A DNA stretch of 60,340 nt, taken from Chlamydiota bacterium (GTDB lineage Bacteria; Chlamydiota; Chlamydiia; Chlamydiales; JACKPQ01). Position numbers and translations under genes: made by a program. Location of the stretch: the NCBI GenBank assembly GCA_021772435.1, contig JAJFLZ010000029.1:1-60340 (forward strand), given 5' to 3'. The notes beneath the pieces are model-generated. The model saw only the letters and a list, made by a program, of their open reading frames with translations. It did not search any database and was not told where the DNA came from. Positions 1 to 8,921 of this stretch are shown here, in pieces (position 1 is the stretch's first letter; every line of letters starts with the position of its first letter).

Positions 1-81
1 TACTTCGCTGGAAGTTGTGGTGGTACCAGCATTGACGCTATTAGACAATATATTGAAAAACAGCAACTGCCACCTAGCTAA
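1..81 (+). CDS. tnpA: IS200/IS605-type TnpA transposase, C-terminal end only
   Basis: An open frame runs in from the left window edge and stops at 79-81, giving 26 residues. It contains a YFAGSCGG motif followed by IDAIRQYIEKQ and a proline near the end. This matches the usual C-terminus of IS605-group Y1 transposases (YFaaScGG...iikqYIE.Q..P), the part after the catalytic tyrosine helix. Y1 transposases act on hairpins in single-stranded DNA, and a double hairpin follows within 10 bp, as expected for the right end of such an element. Only the tail is visible, so activity and completeness cannot be judged. The family call rests on the motif from memory and on the adjacent hairpin. Confidence 0.75.
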   Translation, partial: YFAGSCGGTSIDAIRQYIEKQQLPPS

Positions 82-87
82 TTTGTG

Positions 88-130
88 AGCGCCGTTTATC
101 CCGGCCATGAATGGCCGGGTTTTCGGCGCT
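88..130 (+). mobile_element. Right-end hairpin of the IS200/IS605 element
   Basis: Two nested inverted repeats lie just after the transposase stop: an inner perfect 9-bp stem (100-108 with 111-119, core cccggccat) and an outer 7-bp stem (88-94 with 124-130, agcgccg). IS200/IS605 ends carry imperfect subterminal hairpins recognised by TnpA, so this is most likely the right end. It could also act as a transcription terminator for the transposase. The exact tip and cleavage site are not determinable here. Confidence 0.65.
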
Positions 131-160
131 TCAGAGATAAAGTAAGAATGGAGCAATATT

Positions 161-1288
161 ATGTATATCCCTCAAGCTCAGCTAGAAAGGCTAAAATCAC
201 GCATATCCCCAGGCAAAGTCATCGTCATTTATGGACCACGACGTGTAGGTAAAACAACATTAATTAAGAAATACCTGGAAGAGCAGCAAAACGCATTGTT
301 TGTGACTGGTGAGGACATTTTTATTCGCGAGTATCTGGCTTCTGGATCAATTGATAAGCTGAAAAGTTTTATCGGTGATAAAGACTTACTTGTTGTAGAC
401 GAAGCTCAGTATGTTCCCGATATTGGTCAAAATTTGAAATTAATTGTTGATCACATGCCTCATGTGCGCGTCATCGCGACCGGATCTTCTACTTTCGACT
501 TAGCAAAAGAGGTAGGTGAACCTTTAACTGGTCGTAAGCAAACTTTCCGTATGTTTCCCTTATCTCAAATTGAGCTCTCCAAAATAGAGAATCCTGCCGA
601 AACAAAAGCGCACCTAGAATCGCGCTTAATTTTCGGCTCTTATCCTGAAATCATTACTCTAGACAGTGATCAAAAAAAACACGAATACTTAAATGAGCTT
701 GTCTCTTCCTATCTTATTAAAGATATTCTGTCTTTAGATGAGATACGCAAGTCTAAAAAACTTATTGATCTACTCGTGTTAATCGCTTTTCAAATAGGCA
801 AGGAGGTATCTCATATTGAACTTGCAACACAATTATCGATAAGCAAAACTCTAGTAGATAAATATCTAGATCTTTTAGAGCAAGTTTTTGTCCTCGTCAA
901 CATCCGTGGTTTTAGTCGCAACTTACGCAGCGAAGTCACAAAAACCTCTCGCTACTATTTTTGTGATAATGGCATCCGCAACGCTTTAATCAATAATTTT
1001 AACCCCTTATCCAGACGCGATGATATTGGTGATCTCTGGGGAAATTACCTTGTGATGGAAAGGTTAAAGAAGCAAGAATACACAAATCTTCTCTCTCGAA
1101 ATTACTTTTGGAGAACTTATGAAAAAAAGGAAATTGATTGGGTAGAAGAGCACAGCGGAGGGCTGCATGCTTTTGAATTCAAATCAGGCAAAAAAATAGC
1201 CAAACCACCTAAAACCTGGCTGCAAGCATATCCTGACGCCTCATTTGAATGCATCAACCCAAGCAACTATTTAAATTTTATTCTCTAG
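161..1288 (+). CDS. AAA-type ATPase with DUF4143 C-terminal region
   Basis: A 375-residue protein of the AAA_14/DUF4143 class. The Walker A motif GPRRVGKT is at residues 25-32, and a hydrophobic Walker B strand ending in DEAQ is at about 76-83. A sensor-like GSS follows near residue 110. The C-terminal third has winged-helix-like sequence and then the pair EIDW ... EFKSG near residues 325-345. That pair resembles the D...ExK core of PD-(D/E)XK nuclease folds often seen at the end of this family. The biological role of these ATPases is not settled; many are mobile or linked to toxin-like loci. The gene begins about 30 bp after an IS200/IS605 hairpin, consistent with an accessory region. A second ATPase of a related but different family lies at 41331-42779. 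Confidence 0.85.
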   Translation: MYIPQAQLERLKSRISPGKVIVIYGPRRVGKTTLIKKYLEEQQNALFVTGEDIFIREYLASGSIDKLKSFIGDKDLLVVDEAQYVPDIGQNLKLIVDHMPHVRVIATGSSTFDLAKEVGEPLTGRKQTFRMFPLSQIELSKIENPAETKAHLESRLIFGSYPEIITLDSDQKKHEYLNELVSSYLIKDILSLDEIRKSKKLIDLLVLIAFQIGKEVSHIELATQLSISKTLVDKYLDLLEQVFVLVNIRGFSRNLRSEVTKTSRYYFCDNGIRNALINNFNPLSRRDDIGDLWGNYLVMERLKKQEYTNLLSRNYFWRTYEKKEIDWVEEHSGGLHAFEFKSGKKIAKPPKTWLQAYPDASFECINPSNYLNFIL

Positions 1289-1383
1289 CAACCTGAATTT
1301 CTTCGTTTATATCATTCATCTTCAGGCATCTTAGCCGCCATCTTGCACCCTTTTTGTGCTCATTGATAACGCCTTGGCTATCA

Positions 1384-1445
1384 AATCGCAAAAAATGGCA
1401 CAATCTGTCACCTAATCTGCTCTGAATCTAAACAATCAAAACGAA
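1384..1445. repeat. 62-bp dispersed repeat, copy A
   Basis: This 62-bp stretch is the exact reverse complement of 19787-19848; I matched the two by reading them side by side and found no mismatch. Weaker similarity extends a few bases on both sides. It lies in the 180-bp gap between the ATPase and the HAD gene. The rest of that gap shows no convincing gene. The two copies face opposite ways and bracket 18.3 kb. They could be ends of a decayed element, a small dispersed repeat, or substrate for inversion. Confidence 0.85.
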
Positions 1446-1468
1446 GGAACTCAGGTTAACAGTAAAAA

Positions 1469-2116
1469 TTAGATTTTTGGAAAAACAGGGAGATTTCGGC
1501 GCTCTGCCAGAACAGAAAGCCGCTTGTCGGGCTGGACGGCGATGGGATTGCCGACGGCGAGGAAAAGCGGCCAGTCTTCGATGCTGTCGCTATAGGCTGT
1601 GATGGCATGCTTACCGATACCGAGGTCTCTGGAAAGTTGTTTTGCATAGAGTGCTTTTTGGCGACCGTCGACGATCTCTTCGATGTGGGTCATATGCCCA
1701 TCTTGGCTCGTGCCGTAGCGCGAAGCAAAAATGTAATCAATGCCAAGACGCTTGCCAATGGGCAAAACAAGAAAAAGCGGCGAGGCTGAGATGAGTGCTG
1801 TAACATGTCCTAGATGTTGAGCCCTCGATAGCACGCTTGTAAGTTCGAGCGAGAGCGCTTTATCTAGAAAGCTATCTAAAAAAATCTCGACATGGGTTTT
1901 GATTTCACTTAGTTTTCGCCCCTTAAGCACACGTTCAAAAACTTCTTTGTGCAGTTGTTTTAAGCTCAGTTTTCTGCGGTAATAGCGCAAGGCCAGAAAG
2001 GCTGCTCGAATGCGCGTTTTTTTAGGTAAAATTTTTTGTTTAATCAGGTATTTAAAAAAGGCAGCAGAGGAATTCGTATTAAGTAAGGTATGGTCTAAGT
2101 CAAATATTTCTAACAT
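1469..2116 (-). CDS. HAD-superfamily (type IB, SerB-like) phosphatase
   Basis: A 215-residue HAD hydrolase. Motif I FDLDHT is at residues 5-10, with D6 as nucleophile and D8 as acid/base. Motif II is SAS at 110-112, the motif III lysine lies near K154 (GRQKA), and motif IV has D177 and D181 (YSDSIEDWPLF). The long helical cap between motifs I and II and the overall order are those of the HAD-IB group that includes phosphoserine phosphatase and phosphatases acting on lipid head groups. The substrate cannot be told from sequence. It is the last gene of a minus-strand run (khpA, STAS, miaA, coiled-coil, this gene), 4 bp after the previous stop, so probably co-transcribed. Confidence 0.85.
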   Translation of the reverse strand: MLEIFDLDHTLLNTNSSAAFFKYLIKQKILPKKTRIRAAFLALRYYRRKLSLKQLHKEVFERVLKGRKLSEIKTHVEIFLDSFLDKALSLELTSVLSRAQHLGHVTALISASPLFLVLPIGKRLGIDYIFASRYGTSQDGHMTHIEEIVDGRQKALYAKQLSRDLGIGKHAITAYSDSIEDWPLFLAVGNPIAVQPDKRLSVLAERRNLPVFPKI

Positions 2117-2120
2117 ATAA

Positions 2121-3563
2121 TTATTTTATCAGTTCTTCTAATTCTTTTATAGCGCTTTCAATTGTTTTGACAAAGGATTTTTTTAATTTCATGTCTTCGT
2201 CGATTTGCATCGAGCGCTCGAAGTCTAGGCTGTAAGCTCCTCGCGTTTTACGCAAGGTTTCAAGCCGAGCCATTACGCGCTTTTTTTGCAGTCTTCGAGA
2301 TTTGATAAGCTCTTCAACATCAGAGACTAGAACCTCTTCGCAAGCTAGCAATTCAGCATGTCTTGCATCCTGATACAAATCATTCAAAGGGTCGAGCAAG
2401 GGATCTTTACTGTCGACTTCTAAATCTTGAATTTTTTTCAAAATGGTCTCTGAATCAGAATCTTGGACCTCTTGCAAGGCTTCTTGGGCTAGCTTTGGCT
2501 TAGGATCAATTTTAGGTGCGGGAGGGACAGACTGAGGTATGGGTTCAGATTTGGGTTTTGCTTGCTCGATTTCTCTTAATCTAGTTTTCAGCTCTGTGAC
2601 GTTATCACGGTGCAGGTCAAGGCTGCGCATATAGTTGTACATTTCGGTGATGCGATCTTTAGCTTGTTCAGGAGTACACGCTTCGAGCTCTTTTTCTAAC
2701 GCATCGAGTCTTTTTTTGGCCTGTTCAGTATTGTCTTTTTGATGCTGTTTTTTTTCACCAAGAGCTTTTTTGCGGTCTTTATCTAAAGCGCGAATGTTAT
2801 CCCAAAACTGACTGAGCTCTTCACGTGTTTTTGTGAAAGCACCGGTTGAGATGCCAAGCGTCTTTGAAAGGTCTTGCATCGTTTTGATTTCTTCTCGAAG
2901 CTCATAGAAAGGCTTGGTCGGTTTGCTTCCATGTGCTTGGACAAAGGCTGTAACATCAGAGATGAACTTTTCACTTAAGGTATCGATGAGTTTTTTGCGT
3001 TTGGGTAGGATTTTTTCACGCAATTCTTGAAGTTTTTCAAAAATACGCCCTTTTTGACGCACTCGCATGCTTGTCTTGATGACTTCTTGTTTGAGACTTC
3101 CAATGCGCGTTGAAAGAGCTGTTAACAGTGTGAGCTCTTTATAATGTGAATTGTATGTATCAAAATCGGAAAGAAGGGCTGTTGCTTTATCAGAAAGTTT
3201 TAGGTTTTGTATCTGCGTTAGCATTTCGTCAAATTGGTCAAGATCGCCTTCTAACGCCTCGATAGCTTTGTCAATTTGCTCTGATGCAAATGCCGATTGC
3301 TCATCTAAAACTTCTTTTAATCGTCTTGCCTCGTTGGATAGTTCGACAAATTCATCCCAAAAGTAAGATCTAGCGGATGGTGCTATTCTTTGTTTGAATA
3401 AGGGCAAGCAAGTTGTTTTAGCATCCCAAAAGTCACGCAATCTAGGACTACCCTCTTGGTTGAGCGCCGACCTCATAAAATCTAAAGCTATTTTGATCTG
3501 GTCTTCGGTCTCTTTTGCGTCTTTTAACGCTTCTGTAAGTGACAGGTTTTTTTGATCGCTCAT
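2121..3563 (-). CDS. Long charged coiled-coil protein of unknown function
   Basis: 480 residues, dominated by charged heptad-like helices (many E, K, Q, L). A proline-rich break near residues 345-365 (PIPQSVPPAPKIDPKPK) divides a long first coiled coil from a shorter second one. There is no signal peptide, membrane segment or recognised catalytic motif. It sits between miaA (about 60 bp upstream) and the HAD phosphatase (4 bp downstream) on the same strand. Because of the compositional bias, any similarity search will need low-complexity masking. It could be a structural or scaffolding protein; no function is inferred. Confidence 0.8.
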   Translation of the reverse strand: MSDQKNLSLTEALKDAKETEDQIKIALDFMRSALNQEGSPRLRDFWDAKTTCLPLFKQRIAPSARSYFWDEFVELSNEARRLKEVLDEQSAFASEQIDKAIEALEGDLDQFDEMLTQIQNLKLSDKATALLSDFDTYNSHYKELTLLTALSTRIGSLKQEVIKTSMRVRQKGRIFEKLQELREKILPKRKKLIDTLSEKFISDVTAFVQAHGSKPTKPFYELREEIKTMQDLSKTLGISTGAFTKTREELSQFWDNIRALDKDRKKALGEKKQHQKDNTEQAKKRLDALEKELEACTPEQAKDRITEMYNYMRSLDLHRDNVTELKTRLREIEQAKPKSEPIPQSVPPAPKIDPKPKLAQEALQEVQDSDSETILKKIQDLEVDSKDPLLDPLNDLYQDARHAELLACEEVLVSDVEELIKSRRLQKKRVMARLETLRKTRGAYSLDFERSMQIDEDMKLKKSFVKTIESAIKELEELIK

Positions 3564-3623
3564 AATGATGACTCAACACGAAAAAGAAATAAAGGTTCAT
3601 TGTACAAGTTTGTGAGAAATTAA

Positions 3624-4610
3624 TCAACGTCCTTCGAATTTGCGGACGATGATTTCGGTTGCTTGGTGGAGATCGTAGCGGCTTAAGTTGAGCCAATTGA
3701 AGAGTGGTTCTTTGCGAAACCAGGTGAATTGCCGCTTAGCATATCTTCTACAAGCACGCTTAAAAGCAGTCAAAAAGATTTCGTAATCAGCATCTGTCTG
3801 AGGGCTGTCTAGGTATTCTAGACACTGTCTATAACCGATGGCGCCAGCAGCTGAGGTGTTTTCTCTCAACCCTTCCTTATCCAAGCGCTTGACCTCGTCG
3901 ATAAAGCCCTGCGTTATCATCTCATCACACCTGGCATCAATTCGATCGTAGAGAAGCTCTTTGGCCAGATGCACAAACCAGCAATGAAAGTCAAATTCAC
4001 CTGTCGTTTGTCCAGGCTCATTAGGAGCAAAATCGCTCACTTTTTTTCCTGTGATGGCAATAATTTCTAGTGCTCTGATGATTTTGTGACGATCATTATG
4101 CGTGAGCGTTGCTGCGTATTCAGGATCGTATTCGCGTAGTTTTTCAAATAAGCGCTCGGTGCCGTATTTAAGCATGTCAGCTTCTATTTTTTCGCGGATG
4201 GCAGGCACAGAAGGCGGTCCTTGCGGCGGGCCGTAGATGAGTGCGTGAATGTAAAAGCCTGTACCACCTGTCACTATGGGAACTTTGCCTCGTCTGATAA
4301 TATCATGCGCGCAGTGAGTAGCTTCTTGATAAAAGTCCATGACGTTGTGTGTCTCTGCCACATCGCAGATATCGATAAGATGGTGCGGTATGCCTTCAGA
4401 TTCTGCCAAGGTCACTTTTGCTGTGCCGATATCCATGCCTCGATAGACTTGCATGGAATCAGCGGAGATGATTTCACCACCAATTGCTTTTGCAATGCTG
4501 ATAGAAAGTTTGGTTTTACCAGTGGCGGTTGGCCCAGATATAACAAGCATTTTGCCACTTGGCCGCGTATCAGAAGCGGCCCTTTCTTGCTTGGGCTGCG
4601 TATTGTGCAT
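3624..4610 (-). CDS. miaA: tRNA dimethylallyltransferase MiaA
   Basis: A 328-residue protein with the full MiaA signature: P-loop GPTATGKT at 26-33, SADSMQVYRGMDIGTAK directly after, a PHHLID segment, GGTGFY, and the NDRHKIIRALEI block. The enzyme transfers a dimethylallyl group from DMAPP to the N6 amine of A37 in tRNAs reading UNN codons. The family core begins at the internal methionine at residue 21, but the upstream ATG at 4610 overlaps the preceding stop in a TAATG, suggesting translational coupling to the STAS gene. A STAS gene immediately upstream of miaA is also, from memory, the order in Chlamydia trachomatis. Confidence 0.97.
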   Translation of the reverse strand: MHNTQPKQERAASDTRPSGKMLVISGPTATGKTKLSISIAKAIGGEIISADSMQVYRGMDIGTAKVTLAESEGIPHHLIDICDVAETHNVMDFYQEATHCAHDIIRRGKVPIVTGGTGFYIHALIYGPPQGPPSVPAIREKIEADMLKYGTERLFEKLREYDPEYAATLTHNDRHKIIRALEIIAITGKKVSDFAPNEPGQTTGEFDFHCWFVHLAKELLYDRIDARCDEMITQGFIDEVKRLDKEGLRENTSAAGAIGYRQCLEYLDSPQTDADYEIFLTAFKRACRRYAKRQFTWFRKEPLFNWLNLSRYDLHQATEIIVRKFEGR

Positions 4611-4954
4611 TAGAAGCTGCTGATGGCTTCTTGCTCAGTTGCAAAGATGCTCAAAATACGCTCAAATCCAGCCACTTTAATAATTTCCATCACATCGTCC
4701 CCTATGCTGCAAAGAGCAAGCTTGCCTTCTGTTCCATTGAGGCGTTTTGTAGCAGATAACAAAAGACGCATCCCTGCGCTACTGAGATAATCGATACTTC
4801 CAAAATCGAGAAGGATGTGTTTGTGACCAGCTTCAATCTGCTCATTTAGCTTTGCTTCTAAATTTGCAGAAGTTGTGGCATCAAGACGTCCATTTAGACG
4901 GAAAATCAATTTCCCGTCTTGCTCTTCTGTTTCAAATGTCAGACCATTTGTCAC
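4610..4954 (-). CDS. STAS-domain anti-sigma factor antagonist (RsbV-like)
   Basis: 114 residues forming one STAS domain. The helix-start motif DYLSSAGMR (residues 55-63) carries serines 58/59, at the position phosphorylated by RsbW-type kinases in the SpoIIAA/RsbV family. In the partner-switching model the unphosphorylated protein binds an anti-sigma kinase and releases a sigma factor. No RsbW or RsbU gene is present in the window, so the partner is unknown. The stop overlaps the miaA start by 1 nt, and khpA ends 9 nt upstream, so the three genes probably form one transcript. Confidence 0.9.
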   Translation of the reverse strand: MTNGLTFETEEQDGKLIFRLNGRLDATTSANLEAKLNEQIEAGHKHILLDFGSIDYLSSAGMRLLLSATKRLNGTEGKLALCSIGDDVMEIIKVAGFERILSIFATEQEAISSF

Positions 4955-4963
4955 AGGCTACCT

Positions 4964-5200
4964 CTACTTGTTGTTTAGGAGTTCAAATTTCACGCGGCGA
5001 CCAAATCTAGCCCCAACAGTCATTGCAATTGTGCGCAATGCTCTAATGGTTCTTCCTTGCCTGCCCACAATTTTGGCTACATCATCAGCACCAACTTTGA
5101 CTTCAACAATGGTGCTTTTTTCGCCTTCAAATACATTCACATCGACAGATTCTGGCTCGTCGACAAGGTTTTTAATCAAATAAGCAATAAAATCTTTCAT
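4964..5200 (-). CDS. khpA: KH-domain RNA-binding protein KhpA (UPF0109)
   Basis: 78 residues, nearly all one KH domain. The nucleic-acid-binding GxxG loop is IVGRQGR with G46 and G49. It begins MKDFIAYLIKNLVD and has the V-x-V-x-V strand pattern of KhpA. KhpA proteins bind RNA, often together with KhpB/Jag, and influence cell division and envelope growth in Gram-positives. The gene is first in a minus-strand run with STAS and miaA, and is divergent from the gene at 5294, so the roughly 90-bp AT-rich gap between them should hold promoters for both directions. Confidence 0.92.
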   Translation of the reverse strand: MKDFIAYLIKNLVDEPESVDVNVFEGEKSTIVEVKVGADDVAKIVGRQGRTIRALRTIAMTVGARFGRRVKFELLNNK

Positions 5201-5293
5201 CGTTCACATTCACTGTTGTTACTCACTTCTCTATCTTATCTTTTTGAGAAAAATTGTGCAACTATCTCGTTGTCTCGAATTTTTTTTTTAATT

Positions 5294-5908
5294 ATGGTAA
5301 AAAATATGGACTATCCAGATTATCAAGCCCCTACCTCGCCTACTTATCCAGGGCAAGATCGAAAACAACCAGGCGAACTTTTGTTCAACGCCTCTCAGCA
5401 TTTTATGAGCTGGATTATCGCGCAAGATCGGAGGCCAGAAGAACATCGCGGTGTTTTACGTAATTTGGAGCATATTTTGCGTATTTGCGAGGTCAGCAAT
5501 CAAAATGGACGCATCATTAATGCCTTGGAAGAGAAAAATGCGATGGGCGTTTTGACCAATTTGACTCAAGGGCTTGAAAATGGTGATGAGACTTGGGCTG
5601 ATATTCTTCCTGCAACGGAACTCATGATTTTTCATTTGGAGAATACGAATCCTAAATCAGCAGCGATTGGCCAGATGGCTCTCTTAAAATTTGCCTACCA
5701 TGATAAGAGTGATGCCTCAGAAGAGTTATCGCTACTTGTCAAAAAGGTGATTGATACTGTAACTAGTCACATCACTGGCCGCATAGACCGTGAAACAGCT
5801 GAAAAAGTGAACCATCTCGTCGCCGATTATCTTCATCGAGAAAAGTGGGACAGCACATCTCTTCAAGAGCTCGAGACAAAACTCGAAGATTATTTTAAAG
5901 CCGCCTGA
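5294..5908 (+). CDS. Hypothetical protein, acidic, 204 aa
   Basis: No family recognised. The open frame extends upstream to 5057 but there overlaps khpA on the other strand, so the ATG at 5294 is preferred. The first 30 residues are proline- and tyrosine-rich (YPDYQAPTSPTYPG) and the remainder is helical with many L, E and A residues. No membrane segment, signal peptide or catalytic motif is visible. It is transcribed towards the division operon and ends about 35 bp before the end of ftsQ. It could be a chlamydia-specific cytosolic protein or a secreted one with a disordered N-terminus; neither can be shown. Confidence 0.75.
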   Translation: MVKNMDYPDYQAPTSPTYPGQDRKQPGELLFNASQHFMSWIIAQDRRPEEHRGVLRNLEHILRICEVSNQNGRIINALEEKNAMGVLTNLTQGLENGDETWADILPATELMIFHLENTNPKSAAIGQMALLKFAYHDKSDASEELSLLVKKVIDTVTSHITGRIDRETAEKVNHLVADYLHREKWDSTSLQELETKLEDYFKAA

Positions 5909-5944
5909 AGCTACTGCTTGTAACCTCGAATCACTGCAATTCGA

Positions 5945-6697
5945 TCATGTTGCCCCTTTATCGATAAAGGCCATGTCCTCGATGCGAAAATCGATTGTTG
6001 TTGTGCGGTTTTCTATTTTTGGTCGTAATTCAAAGTAACGCTCAAGCTCTTTTGCATAGTTTTTTGGAGTCAGGCGCAGGGTGTGGTTGTTAACGATCAC
6101 GACGATTTGGCGTCTGCCAGCACTTTTAGCATCGATGTGGCTAAGATCGATGCGCGTTATATCTTCTTTGTCCAAAAGAGACATGATGTTTAATGTGAGG
6201 TTCATGCTGAGCTGATTTTTTGCTAAGGGCAGATCGAGCGGAGTGCCTAGGATGAGCTCAGGTAAATTTTTAGGCGACAGGTAGGGCTCAATGGGAAAAA
6301 GATGGCCGTCTTTGTCAACGCCTGTATTGGGATATTCGGCAAGGCTTAAAATAGGCCGGCGACAGGTGTAGTCAACATAGATAGCGCTGGGCTTGATGAG
6401 GCTGACTTTGGCATATTGAATCAATGGCGATGCGAGTAGTTTTTTTCTAGCCTCTTTGGGCGAAAAGGCGTAGAGGTTGGTCGGTTTGTCACAGGATAGA
6501 TCCATCAACTCTGCTAGGTAGTGGGTGGGCAAAGCGTTTTTTTCGGGTCCTGTCTGGACGATGAGTGATAGGTGATAGTCGGGATTTTGCAGGCGTTTTT
6601 GTAGTTTGCTTCGATACGTTTTTAATAGACCATAAGCTGAACCTGAAATGACAAGCGTGGATAGAGCAATGATGGAAAGGGATTTAGACAGATGCAT
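5945..6697 (-). CDS. ftsQ: Cell-division protein FtsQ-like (POTRA-type membrane protein)
   Basis: About 250 residues. An N-terminal hydrophobic anchor (starting SLSIIALSTLVISGSAYG) is followed by a periplasmic region with a POTRA-like start (SPKEARKKLLASPLIQYAKV ... YVDYTCRRPIL) and the GVDKDGHLFPI segment typical of FtsQ/DivIB beta domains. It lies at the end of the mur/fts cluster directly after murC-ddl, the position expected for ftsQ. I prefer the ATG at 6697, which overlaps murC-ddl by 14 nt; an in-frame ATG at 6721 would add 8 residues. FtsQ normally organises septal peptidoglycan synthesis with FtsB/FtsL; chlamydiae keep parts of this machinery without FtsZ. Sequence conservation is weak, as usual for FtsQ. 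Confidence 0.8.
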   Translation of the reverse strand: MHLSKSLSIIALSTLVISGSAYGLLKTYRSKLQKRLQNPDYHLSLIVQTGPEKNALPTHYLAELMDLSCDKPTNLYAFSPKEARKKLLASPLIQYAKVSLIKPSAIYVDYTCRRPILSLAEYPNTGVDKDGHLFPIEPYLSPKNLPELILGTPLDLPLAKNQLSMNLTLNIMSLLDKEDITRIDLSHIDAKSAGRRQIVVIVNNHTLRLTPKNYAKELERYFELRPKIENRTTTIDFRIEDMAFIDKGAT

Positions 6698-8921
6698 AGG
6701 ATTTTGATAGCCCGAGGGCAATTAGGCGATTGATTAGCTCGTTGTAGGTAATGCCCATCTCGGCGCACATTTTGGGAAATAGGCTAGTCGGGGTGCATCC
6801 GGGAATGGGATTAGCCTCAGAGAAGTAGAGCCCACATGTTTCGCTGTATAAAAAGTCAATGCGCGTCCATCCAGAGCAACCGAGCAATTGGTAGCACTGT
6901 TTTGCAAGTGTTTTTGCCTGCGTTGCTATTTCTGCTGGAACACAGGCATGCTCTGTCACTTTTGTGCCCGGATCGTATTTTTTTTCAAAGTCGTAGAAAT
7001 CTTCTCCGATTAGGATTTCGCCAGGCGATGATATCATCAGATTTTCGTTACCCAGGATGGCCACTTCAAGATCGCGTGATGGGATGTGCTCTTCAACAAT
7101 GAATCGGTTGTCATACTCAAGAATTTGTTCGATGGCTTGGGATAGGTTTTGTGGCTTATCAACTTTGTACATACCAAAACTTGAACCAAGGTGCGTTGCT
7201 TTTACCCAAAGTGGATAGTTCAAGTGCTGGATGCGCTCTAGGACAGCCTGAGGATTTTTTTTCCATTCAAAGGTGTAGAAGTGAGTAAATGGCGCAACTG
7301 GTACACCATCTGATGAGACGATTTGCTTGGCCCAAATTTTATCCATACACACAGCTGATGCTTTGTAATCACAACCGACAATAGGGATGTTAAGCGCTTC
7401 TAGTAGTCCCGCATACAGTCCATCTTCTCCATTTGGTCCGTGAAAAACCGGAAAGGCAATATCACACTCTTGCAGCTCGTTTAGATCGCAATCAAATTTA
7501 CCGTCCGATCCAATGTAAAACCGCTTTACATCGTATTTTGCGGTGTCCATGGATTTAGCAATACATTCAGCCGAGGTAACAGAGATGTTGTGTTCTACAG
7601 ATTTTCCACCAAAGAGCAGGGCCACTTTAAGTTTTTTTAGATCTAAATGCTGGATAAGCTCTCTTCCAAAGTGGGTGATATCTCCTGCCCCGAGTGTCAC
7701 TAAAAGATCAAATGGACGCAGGTGGTTTTGAATTTCGGATAGGTCAGGTAAGTAATGAGCTCCAGCTGCTATCGCAAGCTTTTTTGCAGAGATCCCAGGT
7801 TCTTCCCCTGCCGCGTACACATCGGTGATAAAGGTCAGGTCTGCTTGATCAAAGCAGGTAGCAAAGCTATCAAAAAATGTTTCAAGCCGCGTGTATCTGT
7901 GCGGCTGAAATAGCGCAACGAGCCTTTTTTCTGGATAGGCACTTTTGAGGGCTTCGAGTGTTGAGCTCACCTCTAGCGGATGATGGGCATAGTCATCGAT
8001 GATGAGCAGCCCCTGTTTTTCCCCAATGATTTCTTGCCGCCTTGACACTCCTGCAAAGTTTTTTAATCCTCCGCAGATCAGGTCTTCGCTGATACCTAGC
8101 TCTTGGCATAGTGCAAAAACAGCGCAGGCATTTAAAGCATTGTGCTTTCCAACCCCTGCAATGCGCACGTCTTTGAATGTTTTTGTCTCATGCTCTATAT
8201 CAATCAAGATGTAAGGACCTATCTGACGGTAGTTTTGGATGCGATAACAGCTGCCTTCAGAAAAGCCGTAGCTAGTGCCCCTCTCCATTGAGGTTGCATC
8301 TTTGCACCAAATCAAAATCTCTGGCCGCTTTGCAAATGTTTGATAGGCGCTAGATAAGGCTTCTTCGGTTTTCCAAAAGTCGAGATGATCCGGATCTGTG
8401 TTTGTGATAATGGCCGCAAAGGGTGTGTAATTTAATAGCGTGCCGTCGCTCTCACAACTCTCAGCAATAAAGTATTTGCCGGCTCCATGACCTCCGTTTT
8501 GCTCTTTGAGTAAGCCGCCAATAGCAAAGGAGGGATCTACTCCTGCAAATTGCATGACAGAAACTAGCATGGCAGCTGTCGTTGTCTTGCCGTGGGTTCC
8601 AGCTACAGCTAGCATTTGGTATCCTGTTAGCAATTCTGCTAAGAGCTCTGAGCGATGAAGTAATTTGCACCCATTTTGCTTTGCGTGCATCCATTCGGGA
8701 TTATCTTCTTTGATCGCTGTGCTGTAGATAACTGTGGCATCGTCTGTGATGTGTTTAGAAGCGTGACCTGAAAAGATCTGCATCCCCTCTTGCGATAAGG
8801 CTTGTGTCATGGATGTTTTTTTTGCATCACTACCAGAAATGGATATGCCCCTTTGATGCAAAACACGAGCCAGAGCGCTCATCCCAATACCACCGATACC
8901 GATAAAATGCGCTTTTTTCAT
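6684..8921 (-). CDS. murC-ddl: MurC-Ddl fusion: UDP-MurNAc-L-alanine ligase / D-Ala-D-Ala ligase
   Basis: A single 745-residue chain with two enzymes. Residues 1 to about 425 are MurC: N-terminal GIGGIGMSALA nucleotide loop, P-loop AGTHGKTTT at 107-115 and the DDYAHHP motif. From about residue 430 the chain becomes a D-Ala-D-Ala ligase beginning VALLFGGKSVEHNISV. It has ATP-grasp features such as KATHLGSSFGM, EANPIPG and a terminal TSLFPKM. Together these add L-Ala to UDP-MurNAc and make the D-Ala-D-Ala dipeptide used by MurF. The fusion is a known chlamydial hallmark and a strong taxonomic clue. It overlaps murG by 4 nt (ATGA). Confidence 0.97.
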   Translation of the reverse strand: MKKAHFIGIGGIGMSALARVLHQRGISISGSDAKKTSMTQALSQEGMQIFSGHASKHITDDATVIYSTAIKEDNPEWMHAKQNGCKLLHRSELLAELLTGYQMLAVAGTHGKTTTAAMLVSVMQFAGVDPSFAIGGLLKEQNGGHGAGKYFIAESCESDGTLLNYTPFAAIITNTDPDHLDFWKTEEALSSAYQTFAKRPEILIWCKDATSMERGTSYGFSEGSCYRIQNYRQIGPYILIDIEHETKTFKDVRIAGVGKHNALNACAVFALCQELGISEDLICGGLKNFAGVSRRQEIIGEKQGLLIIDDYAHHPLEVSSTLEALKSAYPEKRLVALFQPHRYTRLETFFDSFATCFDQADLTFITDVYAAGEEPGISAKKLAIAAGAHYLPDLSEIQNHLRPFDLLVTLGAGDITHFGRELIQHLDLKKLKVALLFGGKSVEHNISVTSAECIAKSMDTAKYDVKRFYIGSDGKFDCDLNELQECDIAFPVFHGPNGEDGLYAGLLEALNIPIVGCDYKASAVCMDKIWAKQIVSSDGVPVAPFTHFYTFEWKKNPQAVLERIQHLNYPLWVKATHLGSSFGMYKVDKPQNLSQAIEQILEYDNRFIVEEHIPSRDLEVAILGNENLMISSPGEILIGEDFYDFEKKYDPGTKVTEHACVPAEIATQAKTLAKQCYQLLGCSGWTRIDFLYSETCGLYFSEANPIPGCTPTSLFPKMCAEMGITYNELINRLIALGLSKSYASV

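Noticed and set aside
87..131. Hairpin after the transposase read as a simple terminator
   Set aside because: It lacks a proper run of T's after the stem and is nested in two levels, which fits an IS200/IS605 end better. A terminator role is not excluded.
5057..5293. N-terminal extension of the hypothetical gene at 5294
   Set aside because: It is antisense to khpA and lacks protein-like composition. The ATG at 5294 follows the intergenic AT-rich leader.
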